Assembly (NCBI GenBank): GCA_963789075.1
Contig: CAWBJQ010000013.1
Location: 380,566-444,565 of the forward strand
Reading direction: 5' to 3'
DNA: 64,000 nucleotides
Origin: DATATJ01 sp963789075
GTDB lineage: Bacteria; Acidobacteriota; Vicinamibacteria; Vicinamibacterales; CAVVIG01
Below are positions 18,768-28,869 of this stretch, in pieces. The stretch's first letter is position 1; each line of letters starts with the position of its first letter. Under the pieces are notes generated by a model, which was not told the DNA's origin, ran no database searches, and saw only the letters and a list, made by a program, of their open reading frames with translations. The translations under genes and the position numbers were made by a program.

Positions 18768-21700
18768 CTACGCCGGCACGGAATCCGCGCCTTCGGCGCC
18801 GCGCGATCGGGCGAACCAGGCGGCGATCCGCCCGAAGAACAGATAGATCACCGGCGTCGTGAACAGCGTCAGCACCTGGCTGACGAGCAGGCCGCCGATG
18901 ATGCAGATGCCCAGCGGTTTCCGCAGCTCCGATCCGATGCCGCTGCCGAACGCCAGCGGCACGGCGCCGAGCAGCGCGGCCATCGTGGTCATCATGATCG
19001 GCCGGAAGCGCAGCAGGCACGCCTGATAGATCGCCTCCTCCGGCGACTTCCCTTCGTTGCGCTCGGCTTCCAGCGCGAAGTCGATCATCATGATGGCGTT
19101 CTTCTTCACGATGCCGATCAGCAGGATGATGCCGATGAGCGCGATGACGTCGAGATCCTTCTTGAACAGCGACCAGCGCCAGGATCGCGCCGACGCCCGC
19201 CGACGGCAGCGTCGAGAGAATGGTGATCGGATGGATCACGCTCTCGTAGAGCATGCCGAGCACGATGTAGACCGTGACGATCGCCGCGAGGATCAGGATC
19301 GATTCGTTGGCCAGCGACGACTCGAAGGCGTGCGCGGTGCCCTGGAAGCTCGGCTCGATGCTGGCCGGCATGCCGAGCTCCTGCGTCACCTCCTTGATGT
19401 GCTGAACCGCGGCGCCGAGCGACGCGCCCGGCGCCAGGTTGAACGACAGCGTGACCACGGGAAACTGGCTCTGGTGGTTGATCGCGATCGGCGACGGCAG
19501 CAGCGCCGCGTTGACGAATCCCTTGAGCGGCGCCGGCGCGATCGCCGCCGCGCCGGTGAGCGCGCTGTTCGTGCCCGCCAGCGCGATCGTCGACGCCAGA
19601 TTGGCCGACGCCGATCCGGTCGGCACGTACATGTCTGCCAGCGCGCCCGCGTCCTGCTGATAGCTGGGCGCGACTTCGAGCACGACGCGGAACTGATTCG
19701 TCTGCGTGTAGATCGTCGAGACCTGCCGCTGGCCGAACGCGTCGTAGAGCGCATCGTCGACGTTCTGCGGCGTGATGCCGAGCCGGCCGGCGGTGTCGCG
19801 ATCGATGTTGACGAACAGCCCGAGGCCGTTGTTCTGCTGATCGCTGGCCACGTCGCGCAGCTCGGGCAGCTGCTTCATCCGGTCCACGAGGCGCGGCGCC
19901 CACAGATCCAGCAGCGCCTTGTCGGGCGCGTCGAGCGCGTACTGATATTGCGTGCGGCTGATCCGATCCTCGACCGCCAGATCCTGCACCGGCTGCAGGA
20001 AGAGCTCGATGCCCGACACCTGCTGCAGCCTCGGCGACAGCCGCCGGATCACGTCGACCGCGGACACGCCGGCGCGCTCCTCGAGCGGCTTCAGCGTGAT
20101 CTGGATCCGGCCGCTGTTCATCGTCGTGTTCACGCCGTCGGCGCCGATGAACGACGTGAGATTCTCGACCGCCGGATCCTGGCGGATCACCTCGACCAGC
20201 CCCTGCTGCAGCTTGGACATCGCCGTGAACGAGACCGTTTCGGGCGCCTGCGAGATGCCGAGGATGGCGCCCGTGTCCTGAACCGGGAAGAATCCCTTCG
20301 GGACGATCTCGTAGAGGTAGATCGTGAGGCCGAGCGTGCCGAGCGCCACGAGCAGCGTCGCGGTCTGATGGCGCAGGACGACGCGGACCATCTTGCCGTA
20401 TTGCTCGATGGTCTTGACGAAGCACCACTCCGACCAGCGGTACAGCCGGCCCTGCTCCGTCTCCGGACGGTGTTTCAGAATGCGAGCCGCCATCATCGGC
20501 GTCAGCGTCAGGGAGACGAACGCCGAGAAGATGATCGTGACGGCCAGGGTCACCGCGAATTCGCGGAACAGACGGCCGACGATGTCCGCCATGAACAGCA
20601 GCGGAATCAGCACCGCGATCAGCGAGACCGTCAACGACACGATGGTGAAGCCGATCTCGGCCGATCCCTTGAGCGCCGCCTCCATCGGGGACTCGCCCAT
20701 CTCGATGTAGCGCGAGATGTTCTCGATCATCACGATCGCGTCGTCCACGACGAAACCGGTGGAGATCGTGAGCGCCATCAGCGACAGGTTGTCCAGGCTG
20801 TAGCCGAGCAGGTACATGACGGCGAACGTGCCGACGAGCGACAGCGGCACGGCGATGCCCGGGATGATCGTGGCCGAGAGGCTGCGCAGAAAGAGAAAGA
20901 TGACCATCACGACCAGCACGGTCGTGAGCAGCAGCTCGAACTTCGACGTCCTTCACCGACGCCCGGATCGTCGTGGTGCGATCGGTGATGACCCGGACGT
21001 CGATCCCTTGCGGCAGCGAGGCTTCGATCTGCGGCAGCAGCGCCTGAACCGTGTCGACGACGCTGATGATGTTGGTGCCCGGGCTGCCGCTGAATGTTCA
21101 GGACGATGGCGCGATCGGCGTTCACCCAGGCGGCCAGCTTGGTGTTCTCGACGCCGTCGATCACCGTCGCGACGTCGGAGATGCGGACCGGCGCGCCGTT
21201 GCGGTAGGCGATGATGATCGGCCCGTACTGCGCGCCGGCCTGCAGCTGATCGTTGTCGTTGATCGTCCAGGCCTGCTGCGGACCGTCGAAATTGCCCTTG
21301 GCCTGGTTCACGTTGGCGCTGGTCAGCGCCGTTCGCAGCGTCTCGAGGCTCAGGCCGTACGAGGCGAGCGCCGTCGGATTCGCGCGCACGCGGACCGCCG
21401 GACGCTGGCCGCCGCTGATGCTCACCAGCCCGACGCCTTTGAGCTGCGAGATGCGCTGCGCCATGCGCGTTTCGGCCAGCTCCTCGATCTTCGGCAGCGG
21501 CACCGTCGGACGAGGTGAGCGCCAGCGTCAGGATCGGCGCGTCGGCCGGGTTCGTCTTGCTGTAGATCGGCGGCACCGGCAGATTCGTCGGCAGCAGGTT
21601 CGTCGCGGCGTTGATCGCCGCCTGCACTTCCTGCTCGGCGATGTCGATGCTGAGATCGAGCGAGAACTGCAGCGTGATCAGCGAGCTGCCGAACGAGCTG

Positions 21701-21948
21701 ATCGACGTCATCTGCGTCAGCCCCGGCACCTGGCCGAACTGCTTCTCGAGCGGCGCGGTGATCGCCGACGTCACCACCTCCGGGCTCGCGCCCGGGTAGA
21801 ACGTCTGGATCTGCATCGTCGGGTAGTCGACCTGCGGCAGCGCCGAGACCGGCAGCTGCCGGAACGCCACGAAGCCGACGAGCACGACGCCGGCCATCAT
21901 CAGCGACGTCGCGACCGGCCGCAGGATGAACGTGCGGGAGAGGCTCAC
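18768..21948 (-). CDS. mdtB: RND multidrug efflux pump, MdtB-like (frameshifted)
   Basis: The first RND pump of the operon. It begins with a GTG at 21948 (SLSRTFILRPVATSLMMAG) overlapping the adaptor stop as GTGA. The porter segment LPQVDYPTMQIQTFYPGASP and EVQAAINAATNLLPTNLP match MdtB rather than MdtC. Helix 4 carries the aspartate pair (GFVVDDAIVMIENI). The end is LLVSQVLTLFTTPVIYLF, then a short hydrophilic tail ending SVPA. Indels are inferred near 21505, 21095, 20945 and 19165. A periplasmic loop is unusually rich in Ala/Gly/Pro (about 19600-19480, AIAPAPLKGFVNAALLPSP), an insertion not expected in E. coli MdtB. It lies 17 bases upstream of the MdtC-like gene. Confidence 0.82.
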
Positions 21949-23334
21949 TTGACGGAGCCCCCGCTTGGGCCGTTCGCCGCGTTGCCTGTCGCCGTTTCTC
22001 CGGCTGCCGTCACCGCGCCTCGATCCGCCGCGGCCTCCCGGCGGCGTGCCGCCGCCGGCGGCGTCGAACCCGGCGGATTGTCCAGCTCTCCGGCCTTCCG
22101 GACGCGGACCGTCGCGCCTTCGACGAGCCGGTCGGTCCCATCGACGACGACGCGATCGCCGTCGGAGATGCCGCTGAGAATGTCGGCCGACGTGCTGGTG
22201 GTCAGGCCCACCTGCACCGTTTTCAGGTGGACCTTGGAATCGCTCGATCCACGACGTACACGAACGTGCCCTGCTGGCCATTCTGGACCGCGACGTTGGG
22301 GACGACGAGCTGATCGGTCAGCGAATCGACCAGCAGGTGCATGTTGACGAACTGCTGCGGGAAGAGCGCGTTGTCCTTGTTGTCGAAGACCGCCTTCAGC
22401 TTCGACGTGCCGGTCGTGTTGTCGATCTGGTTGTCGACGGTGACGAGCGTCCCGGAGGCCAGCTTCTTGGAGTTGTCGCGGTTGTACGCCTCGACCGTCA
22501 GATGCGCGCCGGCCCGCAGCTTCTGCGTGACCTGCGGCAGGCTGTCCTCCGGGATCGTGAACAGCACCGAGATCGGCTGGAGCTGCGTGATCACGACCAT
22601 GCCGTTCGCGTCGCTGGCGTGGACGATGTTGCCGGGATCGACGAGGCGCAGACCGACGACGCCGGTGATCGGCGCGGTGACTTTCGCATACACCAATTGC
22701 AGCTTCGCGTTGTCGATGGTCGGCGGCGTCCTGCTTGACGGTCGCTTCGTACTGCGCCACCAGCGCCTTCTGCGTGTCCAGCTGCTGTTTGGGAATCGCG
22801 TCGGTCGCCAGCAGCTGCGTGTAGCGCTCGACGTCGACCTTGGCGTTGTCGAGCAGCGCCTGATCGTGGGCCAGCGTCGCCTGCGCCAATTCGAGTTGAA
22901 CCTGAAACGGCCGCGGATCGACTTCGGCGAGCACCTGCCCCTGCTTCACGAGCTCGCCTTCGTGGAAGTCCACCTTCATCAACTGGCCGTCGACCCGCGA
23001 CTTGACCGTGACGGTGTAGAACGCGCTCACGTTGCCGAGCCCGTTCAGCACGACGGGGATGCTCGACCGGGTGACGTTCGCCACGACGACGGGCACGGGG
23101 CCCAACGCCGCCGCCGCGGCCGCCGCCCCGTCCGCCGCCGCCACGGCCCGCGCCCGCACCACCGCCGCCGCTCTGTCGATTCGCCGTGGTGGCCGGCTCG
23201 CCCGCGCGCCAGAGCGCGTATCCCGAGATGCCGACGATGACGAGAAAGAACCCGAGCCAGATCAGCCCGCGCCGCCTCGACGGCTTCGGGATCGCCGCAC
23301 GCTCGTGCGAACCGTGCACATCCCGGCGCTCCAC
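21945..23334 (-). CDS. Periplasmic adaptor of RND pump, MdtA-like (frameshifted)
   Basis: A membrane-fusion protein in three joined frames. The N-terminal part has a basic stretch, then one anchor helix (GLIWLGFFLVIVGISGYALW), then a Gly-rich linker. The next part shows the adaptor core: NVTRSSIPVVLNGLGNVSAF, VDGQLMKVDFHEGELVKQGQ, EVDPRPFQVQLELAQATLAHD, and the hairpin with ERYTQLLATDAIPKQQLDTQ. The beta-barrel part (VYAKVTAPITGVVGLRLVDPG) follows another frame change near 22730, and the last part after 22245. I chose the GTG at 23334; the frame is open to 23445. The C-terminal tail is Pro/Ala/Gly-rich. It is first in the operon and links the RND pumps to the channel. Confidence 0.8.
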
Positions 23335-23445
23335 TTCCGTCGATGTATTCAAGTCAGCAGGAGACGTCGTCGTCGGCAATCCAAACCGCCTTTGAAATGA
23401 ATGGCTACGTGTATCAATACCATCGCACGAGTGATTTCGTTTCAC

Positions 23446-23853
23446 ATGCGGAGCGCGCCGCTCCCTATGATTTCCTTGTAGCGCTTAAAGAATTCATTGC
23501 GATCGCCGCGGATGCGACCGCGTGCACGGCTGGATGCGCGACGCGTGTTGTCGTTTGTCTGCGTGCGATGACATGGCGTCACAACTGATGAACCTCCAAC
23601 GGGGGATAAGCGGCGTTCGCGCGCGATTCAGCGGTTGAACAAAACGCGATCGGTTGAAGACGCGAGGCCGCACGCGCGATTTGAGAAATATTTGTGACGT
23701 TGTGAAGCGGGCCTGACAATGTCAGCGCCTGACTCATCCAAACGGCGATGTGGTCGAGATTCGAGTATCGCCGCAGGAGAACTGAGAGGATGGAATGAGA
23801 ACCGCTGGCCAATCCCACCGAACGCTGTTTCAGCACCCTGCTAAAGTACGCGG
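23446..23853 (+). other. Intergenic stretch, no gene recognised
   Basis: About 410 bases between the divergent efflux operon and the squalene-cyclase-like gene. It is visibly more A/T-rich than the flanking genes and should hold both promoters, but no reliable -35/-10 pair, operator palindrome or small gene could be assigned. Confidence 0.4.
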
Positions 23854-24804
23854 ATGAGCGTCATCGAGTGGCTGCTCGACTCGGATCCGTCGATCCGGTG
23901 GCAGGTCATGCGCGACCTGATCGGCGAGTCGGATGCGAGCGTTGCGCGTGAGCGATCGCGCGTGGCCTCGGAGGGATGGGGCGCTCGCCTGCTGGACCTT
24001 CAAGGAGCCGATGGCCATTGGGGCGGCGCGGCGTTCGTGCCGCGCGCCTGGATCTCCACCACGGACACGCTCCAGCTGTTGCGAGATCTCGGTGTGGACC
24101 CGACGAGCGATCGGGTGCGAAGGGCCATCGGCCAGGTGCGCGAGCGCTGCACCTGGGGCGAGGAGTTCGGCGACTCGCCGTTCTTCGAAGGCGAGGTCGA
24201 GCCCTGTATCAACGGACGGGTGCTTGCGATCGGTGCGTATTTCGGCGAGGCCAGCGATCGTCTCGTCGACCGACTGCTTCAGGAGCAGTTGAGCGACGGC
24301 GGCTGGAACTGCGACGCCCCGCGCAGCCAGCGGTCGTCGTTCCATACGACGATCTGCGTGCTCGAAGGATTGCTGGAGTACGAGAGGGCGAAGGGTCCGG
24401 TGCCTGACGTCACCGGCGCTCGCCTTCGCGGACAGGAATATCTCCTCGAACGCCGCCTGTTCAGATCGCGATCGACCGGACAGATTGTCACCTTCGATCG
24501 GAAACTCCGGAGGCCCGCCGCGTGGACGCAGTGTTCGTTTCCCACGCGCTGGCACTACGACATCCTGTGGGGGCTCGACTACTTGCGGCAGAGCGGGCGT
24601 CGCGCCAGACGAGCGCGTCGCCGAGGCGGTCGATCTGGTGGGAAGAAGCGTGACGAGAACGGGCGATGGCCGCTCGAGAATCCGCATCCGGGTCCGGTGC
24701 ACTTCGAGATGGAAGGCCGCGCCGGCGAGCCGAGCCGCTGGAACACGCTTCGAGCGCTTCGCGTGCTGCGCTGGGCGAGTGCCACTCCAGCCTTCGGACT
24801 CTAA
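23854..24804 (+). CDS. Squalene-cyclase/prenyltransferase-like alpha-toroid protein
   Basis: A 316-residue protein of alpha-alpha toroid repeats. It starts SVIEWLLDSDPSIRWQVMRD and carries QW-like motifs DGHWGG, DGGWNC and NGRWPLE. The segments FFEGEVEPCINGRVLAIGAY, SSFHTTICVLEGLLEYERA and FPTRWHYDILWGLDYLR match a family common in actinobacteria and annotated loosely as squalene cyclase. No DxDD cyclase motif is seen, so terpene cyclisation is not supported; a glycan- or lipid-binding role is equally possible. Between about 24602 and 24640 the conserved frame (AGVAPDERVAEAVDLVG) moves out and back, so one insertion and one deletion compensate each other. It converges on the molybdenum hydroxylase genes. 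Confidence 0.65.
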   Translation: MSVIEWLLDSDPSIRWQVMRDLIGESDASVARERSRVASEGWGARLLDLQGADGHWGGAAFVPRAWISTTDTLQLLRDLGVDPTSDRVRRAIGQVRERCTWGEEFGDSPFFEGEVEPCINGRVLAIGAYFGEASDRLVDRLLQEQLSDGGWNCDAPRSQRSSFHTTICVLEGLLEYERAKGPVPDVTGARLRGQEYLLERRLFRSRSTGQIVTFDRKLRRPAAWTQCSFPTRWHYDILWGLDYLRQSGRRARRARRRGGRSGGKKRDENGRWPLENPHPGPVHFEMEGRAGEPSRWNTLRALRVLRWASATPAFGL

Positions 24805-24817
24805 CGTCGCTGATCTT

Positions 24818-27052
24818 TCAGTTGCCTCCGATCACTTTGTCCAGCGTGATCGGCAATTCTCTGATCCGGCGCCCCGTCGCGTGGAACACGGCATTGGCGA
24901 TCGCCGCCGCGACGCCAACGATGCCGATTTCACCCAGTCCCTTCGCTCCGAGCGGGTTGACCACATCATCGTGTTCCTCGACGAAGATCACGTCGATATC
25001 GTGCACGTCGGCATTGACCGGTACGTGATATTCCGCAAGGTTGTGGTTGATGAAGCGGCCGAACTGCTGGTCCATCACGCTCTCCTCTTCCAGCGCCATG
25101 CCGATGCCCCAGACCGCGCCGCCGAGCACCTGGCTGCGCGCCGTTTTCGCGTTGAGGATCCGGCCGGCCGCGACCGCGCTCACCACTCGCGCGACCTGAA
25201 TCGTGCCAAGGTCGGCGTCGACGCGCACCTCTGCGAAGACAGCCGAGTGCGTGTAGCATGCGTACTGAGAGCGCTTCGACGAAGGTGCAGTGGATGCTTC
25301 GGCTTCGATAACGTCACGCTTTCCACGCCGCATGACGTCGGTCACCGAGACAGCCCGCGACCGATCGCTCCGCGAGTGAATGTGCCCGTCGGCGATGTCG
25401 ATGTCATCGAACCTAACATCTGCGAGCGGTGACTTGTCGATCTTCCGCGCGAGCGTGATCAGTTGTCCCCGCACTTTCTCGCACGCGGCTTTCACCGCGG
25501 AACCGACCGACGCCGCGGTAAACGACCCGCCCTCGACCGGTGCCTGCGGAAAGGTCGAATCGCCAAGCCTGAACGTGACGTTCTCGAGAGGCAGCCCGAG
25601 TGCATCGGCGGCAATCTGCGTCATGATCGTATAGGTGCCGCAGCCGATGTCCTCGGTTGCGCTCGAAACGGTGACCTTGCCGTCGGCGGTCAGCACGCAT
25701 TTGGCGGACGCCTCCATTTGGAAGGCATCCCACATTCCGCTGGCCATGCCCCAACCGATTAGCGTGTCGCCGTCGCGCATCGATCGCGGCTCCCGGAGCC
25801 GCCGCGCCCAACCGAATCTCTCTGCGCCCTGCCGGTAACATTCGCGCAAAGCTTTGCTCGAAAACGGCAGGCCTTCGATCTGATCCTTCTCCGCGTAATT
25901 TCTGAGTCTCAGTTCGACCGGATCCACTCCGAGCTTGACCGCGAGCTCGTCCATCGCGCATTCGAGCGCGTACACGCCCCAGGCGGCCCCCGGCGCGCGC
26001 ATGTCGCCTGGCGAGTTCACGTCGAGTTGCGCGACTTTGTGGTCGAGTGTCACGTTGGCGCACTGGTACAGCAGTCCTGACCAATGCACAATCGGCTCGC
26101 TATAGTCTTCGAACCGCGAGGTCTCGGACACCGTTTCGTGGACGATGCCTTCCAGCCTGCCATCGGGCGCGGCGGCGAGCGCGACGCGCTGCCAGGCCGC
26201 TGGGCGATGCGTGAGGCCGAACATCTGCTGTCGCGTGAGCGACACGCGGACCGAGCGTTTCAGCGCGTGCGCCGCCAGAACGGCGAGGAACACCTGATAC
26301 TGCGGCCGCAGGCCCGACCCGAATGCTCCGCCGACAAACGCAGCGACGACGCGCAGGTGGTCCGCAGAGTAGTCGAAGATGTTGCACAGGTAACTCTGAA
26401 CGTTCTGCACCCCTTGCGTCTTGTCGTACACCGTCAGCTTGCCCTCTTCGTCCCGCATCACGGTCGTCGCGAACAGTTCCATCGGATTGTGATGCTCCGC
26501 CGGCAGGTGATACTCGGCGTCGATCTGCACGGCGGCATTGGCGAAGGCCTTCGCGGTGTTGCCGCGCGGCTTGGGAACCGGCGGGATGATCTCTCTTTGC
26601 TTCGGTTCGTACGCGCGCGAGCGTTCCGCCTCCAGATCCGTAGTATGCGGTTCGCGGTCGTACTCCACACGAACGAGCGACGCAGCGTACCGCGCCAGCT
26701 CGAAATTCTCGGCGACCACAAGAGCGATCGGTTGCGCGCTGAACTTGATCTCATCGTCGTACAGCGGGCGGAACGGCGAACCGGGCGAGCCCACTTGATC
26801 TGCGTAGCTGCTGTCTGATTGTGCCAGGCGGGGCGCATTCTCGTGCGTGAGCACGTCCACGACGCCGGGCAAGTTCAGCGCATCGGCCGCGTCGATGCGC
26901 GTGATTTTGCCCTTCGCCACGCCGCTGGACACGACGCACCCATAGGCCAGGCATGGAACGTCGTACTCGGCGGCGTACTCCGCTTCGCCCGTCACCTTGG
27001 CGCGTCCGTCAACGCGACTGATCGGCTGACCGATGTAGGTCGTCGCCATCAT
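24818..27052 (-). CDS. Molybdenum-binding subunit of xanthine dehydrogenase-family oxidoreductase (PaoC-like)
   Basis: An intact 744-residue large subunit. The N-terminal domain has RVDGRAKVTGEAEYAAEYDV, followed by the molybdopterin-binding segments FVGGAFGSGLRPQYQV, DMRAPGAAWGVYALECAMDE and EDIGCGTYTIMTQIAAD. The end carries GAKGLGEIGIVG with the catalytic glutamate. Length and motifs fit the PaoC/YagR branch, whose E. coli member oxidises aromatic aldehydes; the natural substrate here is unknown. The start overlaps the FAD subunit stop (ATGA). These enzymes use molybdopterin cytosine dinucleotide and need a XdhC/PaoD-type maturation factor, which is not in the window. A partial paralogue lies at the right end of the window. 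Confidence 0.88.
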   Translation of the reverse strand: MMATTYIGQPISRVDGRAKVTGEAEYAAEYDVPCLAYGCVVSSGVAKGKITRIDAADALNLPGVVDVLTHENAPRLAQSDSSYADQVGSPGSPFRPLYDDEIKFSAQPIALVVAENFELARYAASLVRVEYDREPHTTDLEAERSRAYEPKQREIIPPVPKPRGNTAKAFANAAVQIDAEYHLPAEHHNPMELFATTVMRDEEGKLTVYDKTQGVQNVQSYLCNIFDYSADHLRVVAAFVGGAFGSGLRPQYQVFLAVLAAHALKRSVRVSLTRQQMFGLTHRPAAWQRVALAAAPDGRLEGIVHETVSETSRFEDYSEPIVHWSGLLYQCANVTLDHKVAQLDVNSPGDMRAPGAAWGVYALECAMDELAVKLGVDPVELRLRNYAEKDQIEGLPFSSKALRECYRQGAERFGWARRLREPRSMRDGDTLIGWGMASGMWDAFQMEASAKCVLTADGKVTVSSATEDIGCGTYTIMTQIAADALGLPLENVTFRLGDSTFPQAPVEGGSFTAASVGSAVKAACEKVRGQLITLARKIDKSPLADVRFDDIDIADGHIHSRSDRSRAVSVTDVMRRGKRDVIEAEASTAPSSKRSQYACYTHSAVFAEVRVDADLGTIQVARVVSAVAAGRILNAKTARSQVLGGAVWGIGMALEEESVMDQQFGRFINHNLAEYHVPVNADVHDIDVIFVEEHDDVVNPLGAKGLGEIGIVGVAAAIANAVFHATGRRIRELPITLDKVIGGN

Positions 27053-28041
27053 TTCTCCATTCGCGCGGCATGCTGCAGGGCGCGCACGACTGCCCGTTTT
27101 GCCAGCTCGATCTTGAACGTGTTGTGACCAAAACCCTTTGCGTCGCGCACGACGGCGTCCCCGACCGCCTCGAAATGGTCCTTCGTCGCCTCGATACCAT
27201 TCAGCATCGCTTCAGCATTCGGGTCGCGCCAGGGCTTGTGCGCGACGCCGCCAAGCGCCAGACGCGCCTCGGTCACCGTGGCTCCGTCCATCTCCAGCGC
27301 GGCCGCCACCGACACCAGCGCGAACGCATACGATGTGCGATCACGTACCTTCAGGTAGGCGTAGTGATCGGCGAACCCCTTCGGCGGCAGATCAATTGCC
27401 GTGATGATCTCGCCCGCACCCAGGTTCGTGTCGATGTGCGGTGTGTCGCCAGGCAGACGATGGAACTCGGCGAAGGGAATGGTTCGCTCGCTGCCCTGTT
27501 CGCCGGTCACGCGGACCACGGCGTCGAGCGCCCTCAGCGCCACGCACATGTCCGATGGATGTACGGCGATGCACTGATCGCTCGTCCCGAGAATCGCGTG
27601 CATGCGGTTGAAGCCGTCAATGGCCGAGCATCCGCTGCCAGGCTCACGTTTGTTGCAGGGCGTGGCCCTATCGTAGAAGTAGTAACACCGCGTGCGCTGC
27701 ATGAGGTTGCCGCCGTTGGTCGCCATGTTTCTGAGCTGGGGCGACGCGCCGGCCAGAATGGCCCGCGACAAGAGCGGATACCGGCGTTCCACGGCCTCGT
27801 TGTACGCGGTCTCCGCGTTGGTCACGAGTGCGCCGAGGCGCAGGCCGCCGCCGTCGAGGTCCTCGATACGATTCAGGGGCAGCCGCGTGATGTCGACGAG
27901 GCGCTGCGGCCGCGCGACGTTTTCCTTCATCAAGTCGATGAGATTGGTCCCGCCGGCGATGAACGAGGCCTCGTGGTCCTCGGCGACCTCGTGCACGGCC
28001 GATGCGACGTCCGCGGCTCGCGTGTAAGAGAAGCTGTTCAC
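27049..28041 (-). CDS. FAD-binding subunit of molybdenum hydroxylase (PaoB-like)
   Basis: A 330-residue subunit starting at a GTG at 28041, which overlaps the stop of the iron-sulfur subunit as GTGA; the longer frame upstream is a shadow of that gene. The FAD motif FIAGGTNLIDLMK and the ATNGGNLMQRTR motif are present. The loop TRCYYFYDRATPCNKREPGSGC contains the cysteines that hold the extra [4Fe-4S] cluster in PaoB-type subunits. The C-terminal domain (DGATVTEARLALGGVAHKPW) is complete. It passes electrons between the [2Fe-2S] subunit and the final acceptor. Middle gene of the FeS-FAD-Mo operon. Confidence 0.88.
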   Translation of the reverse strand: MNSFSYTRAADVASAVHEVAEDHEASFIAGGTNLIDLMKENVARPQRLVDITRLPLNRIEDLDGGGLRLGALVTNAETAYNEAVERRYPLLSRAILAGASPQLRNMATNGGNLMQRTRCYYFYDRATPCNKREPGSGCSAIDGFNRMHAILGTSDQCIAVHPSDMCVALRALDAVVRVTGEQGSERTIPFAEFHRLPGDTPHIDTNLGAGEIITAIDLPPKGFADHYAYLKVRDRTSYAFALVSVAAALEMDGATVTEARLALGGVAHKPWRDPNAEAMLNGIEATKDHFEAVGDAVVRDAKGFGHNTFKIELAKRAVVRALQHAARMEK

Positions 28042-28571
28042 GGCGTGACGCTCCCTTCGGCCGCCATGGCCTGTTGAATGGCCGCGAGAATGTTCGGGTA
28101 CGCACCACACCGGCAGATGTTGCCGCTCATCAACTCGCGGATCTCGTCCGGCGTCTTCGCTCGGCCTTCCCTCATCAGGCCGACAGCAGAACAGATCTGA
28201 CCGGGCGTGCAGTATCCGCATTGGAACGCGTCGTGATCGATGAACGCTTGCTGGAGCGGATGCAGTACGCCCGCTTCGGCAAGCCCCTCGATCGTCGTCA
28301 CGCTGGCGCCGTCTTTCATGATCGCGAGCGTCATACATGAAAGAATGCGCTTGCCATCGACCAGAACCGTGCATGCGCCGCACTGGCCATGATCGCAGCC
28401 CTTCTTGGTACCGGTGAGGTGGAGGTATTCGCGAAGAGCGTCGAGCAGCGTCGTCCAGGGAGCGACGTCGAGCTGTGCTGGAGCGCCGTTGAGATTCAAG
28501 GTGATTGGACTCTTGGTCGGTAACCTGGCCGGGGCTCGTGAGACGATCCCGCCGACTGGGCGGCTCTCCAT
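28038..28571 (-). CDS. [2Fe-2S] subunit of molybdenum hydroxylase (PaoA-like)
   Basis: A 177-residue subunit. I chose the ATG at 28571 because GGGAG sits six bases upstream; the frame is open to 28742 but without homology. The plant-type ferredoxin cluster is GCDHGQCGACTVLVDGKRIL with a further Cys in ILSC. The second cluster uses FQCGYCTPGQIC and ICRCGAYPNI. There is no clear Tat signal, unlike E. coli PaoA which is exported, although the N-terminus (VGGIVSRAPARLPTK) is weakly basic; the complex may therefore be cytoplasmic. First gene of the operon, coupled to the FAD subunit by a four-base overlap. Confidence 0.88.
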   Translation of the reverse strand: MESRPVGGIVSRAPARLPTKSPITLNLNGAPAQLDVAPWTTLLDALREYLHLTGTKKGCDHGQCGACTVLVDGKRILSCMTLAIMKDGASVTTIEGLAEAGVLHPLQQAFIDHDAFQCGYCTPGQICSAVGLMREGRAKTPDEIRELMSGNICRCGAYPNILAAIQQAMAAEGSVTP

Positions 28572-28869
28572 AAAGGCTCCCTTCTCAGTCTGGATGGATT
28601 CGATGGCGTGCAACACTCGTGCTATCAGCCCCCCTTCTCTTGTCAGCCCGTGTCCGCCGAATTGGTGGTGTGATCGCGTAGCGCAGCAATGCGAGATGTG
28701 CTGCGACAAACGACGCGCCGCGATGCCGGCAATCCGCACCACACCTCATCTCCAGTTCACACCGAGGATCCTCACGTTCGCGAGACGGCAGGCGTGTTCG
28801 TTACAATGCGCTACGGCCGCTAACGGTTATGTGTGAGCTGACGCCTCCGTGCGGCGCTGCAGGAACATC

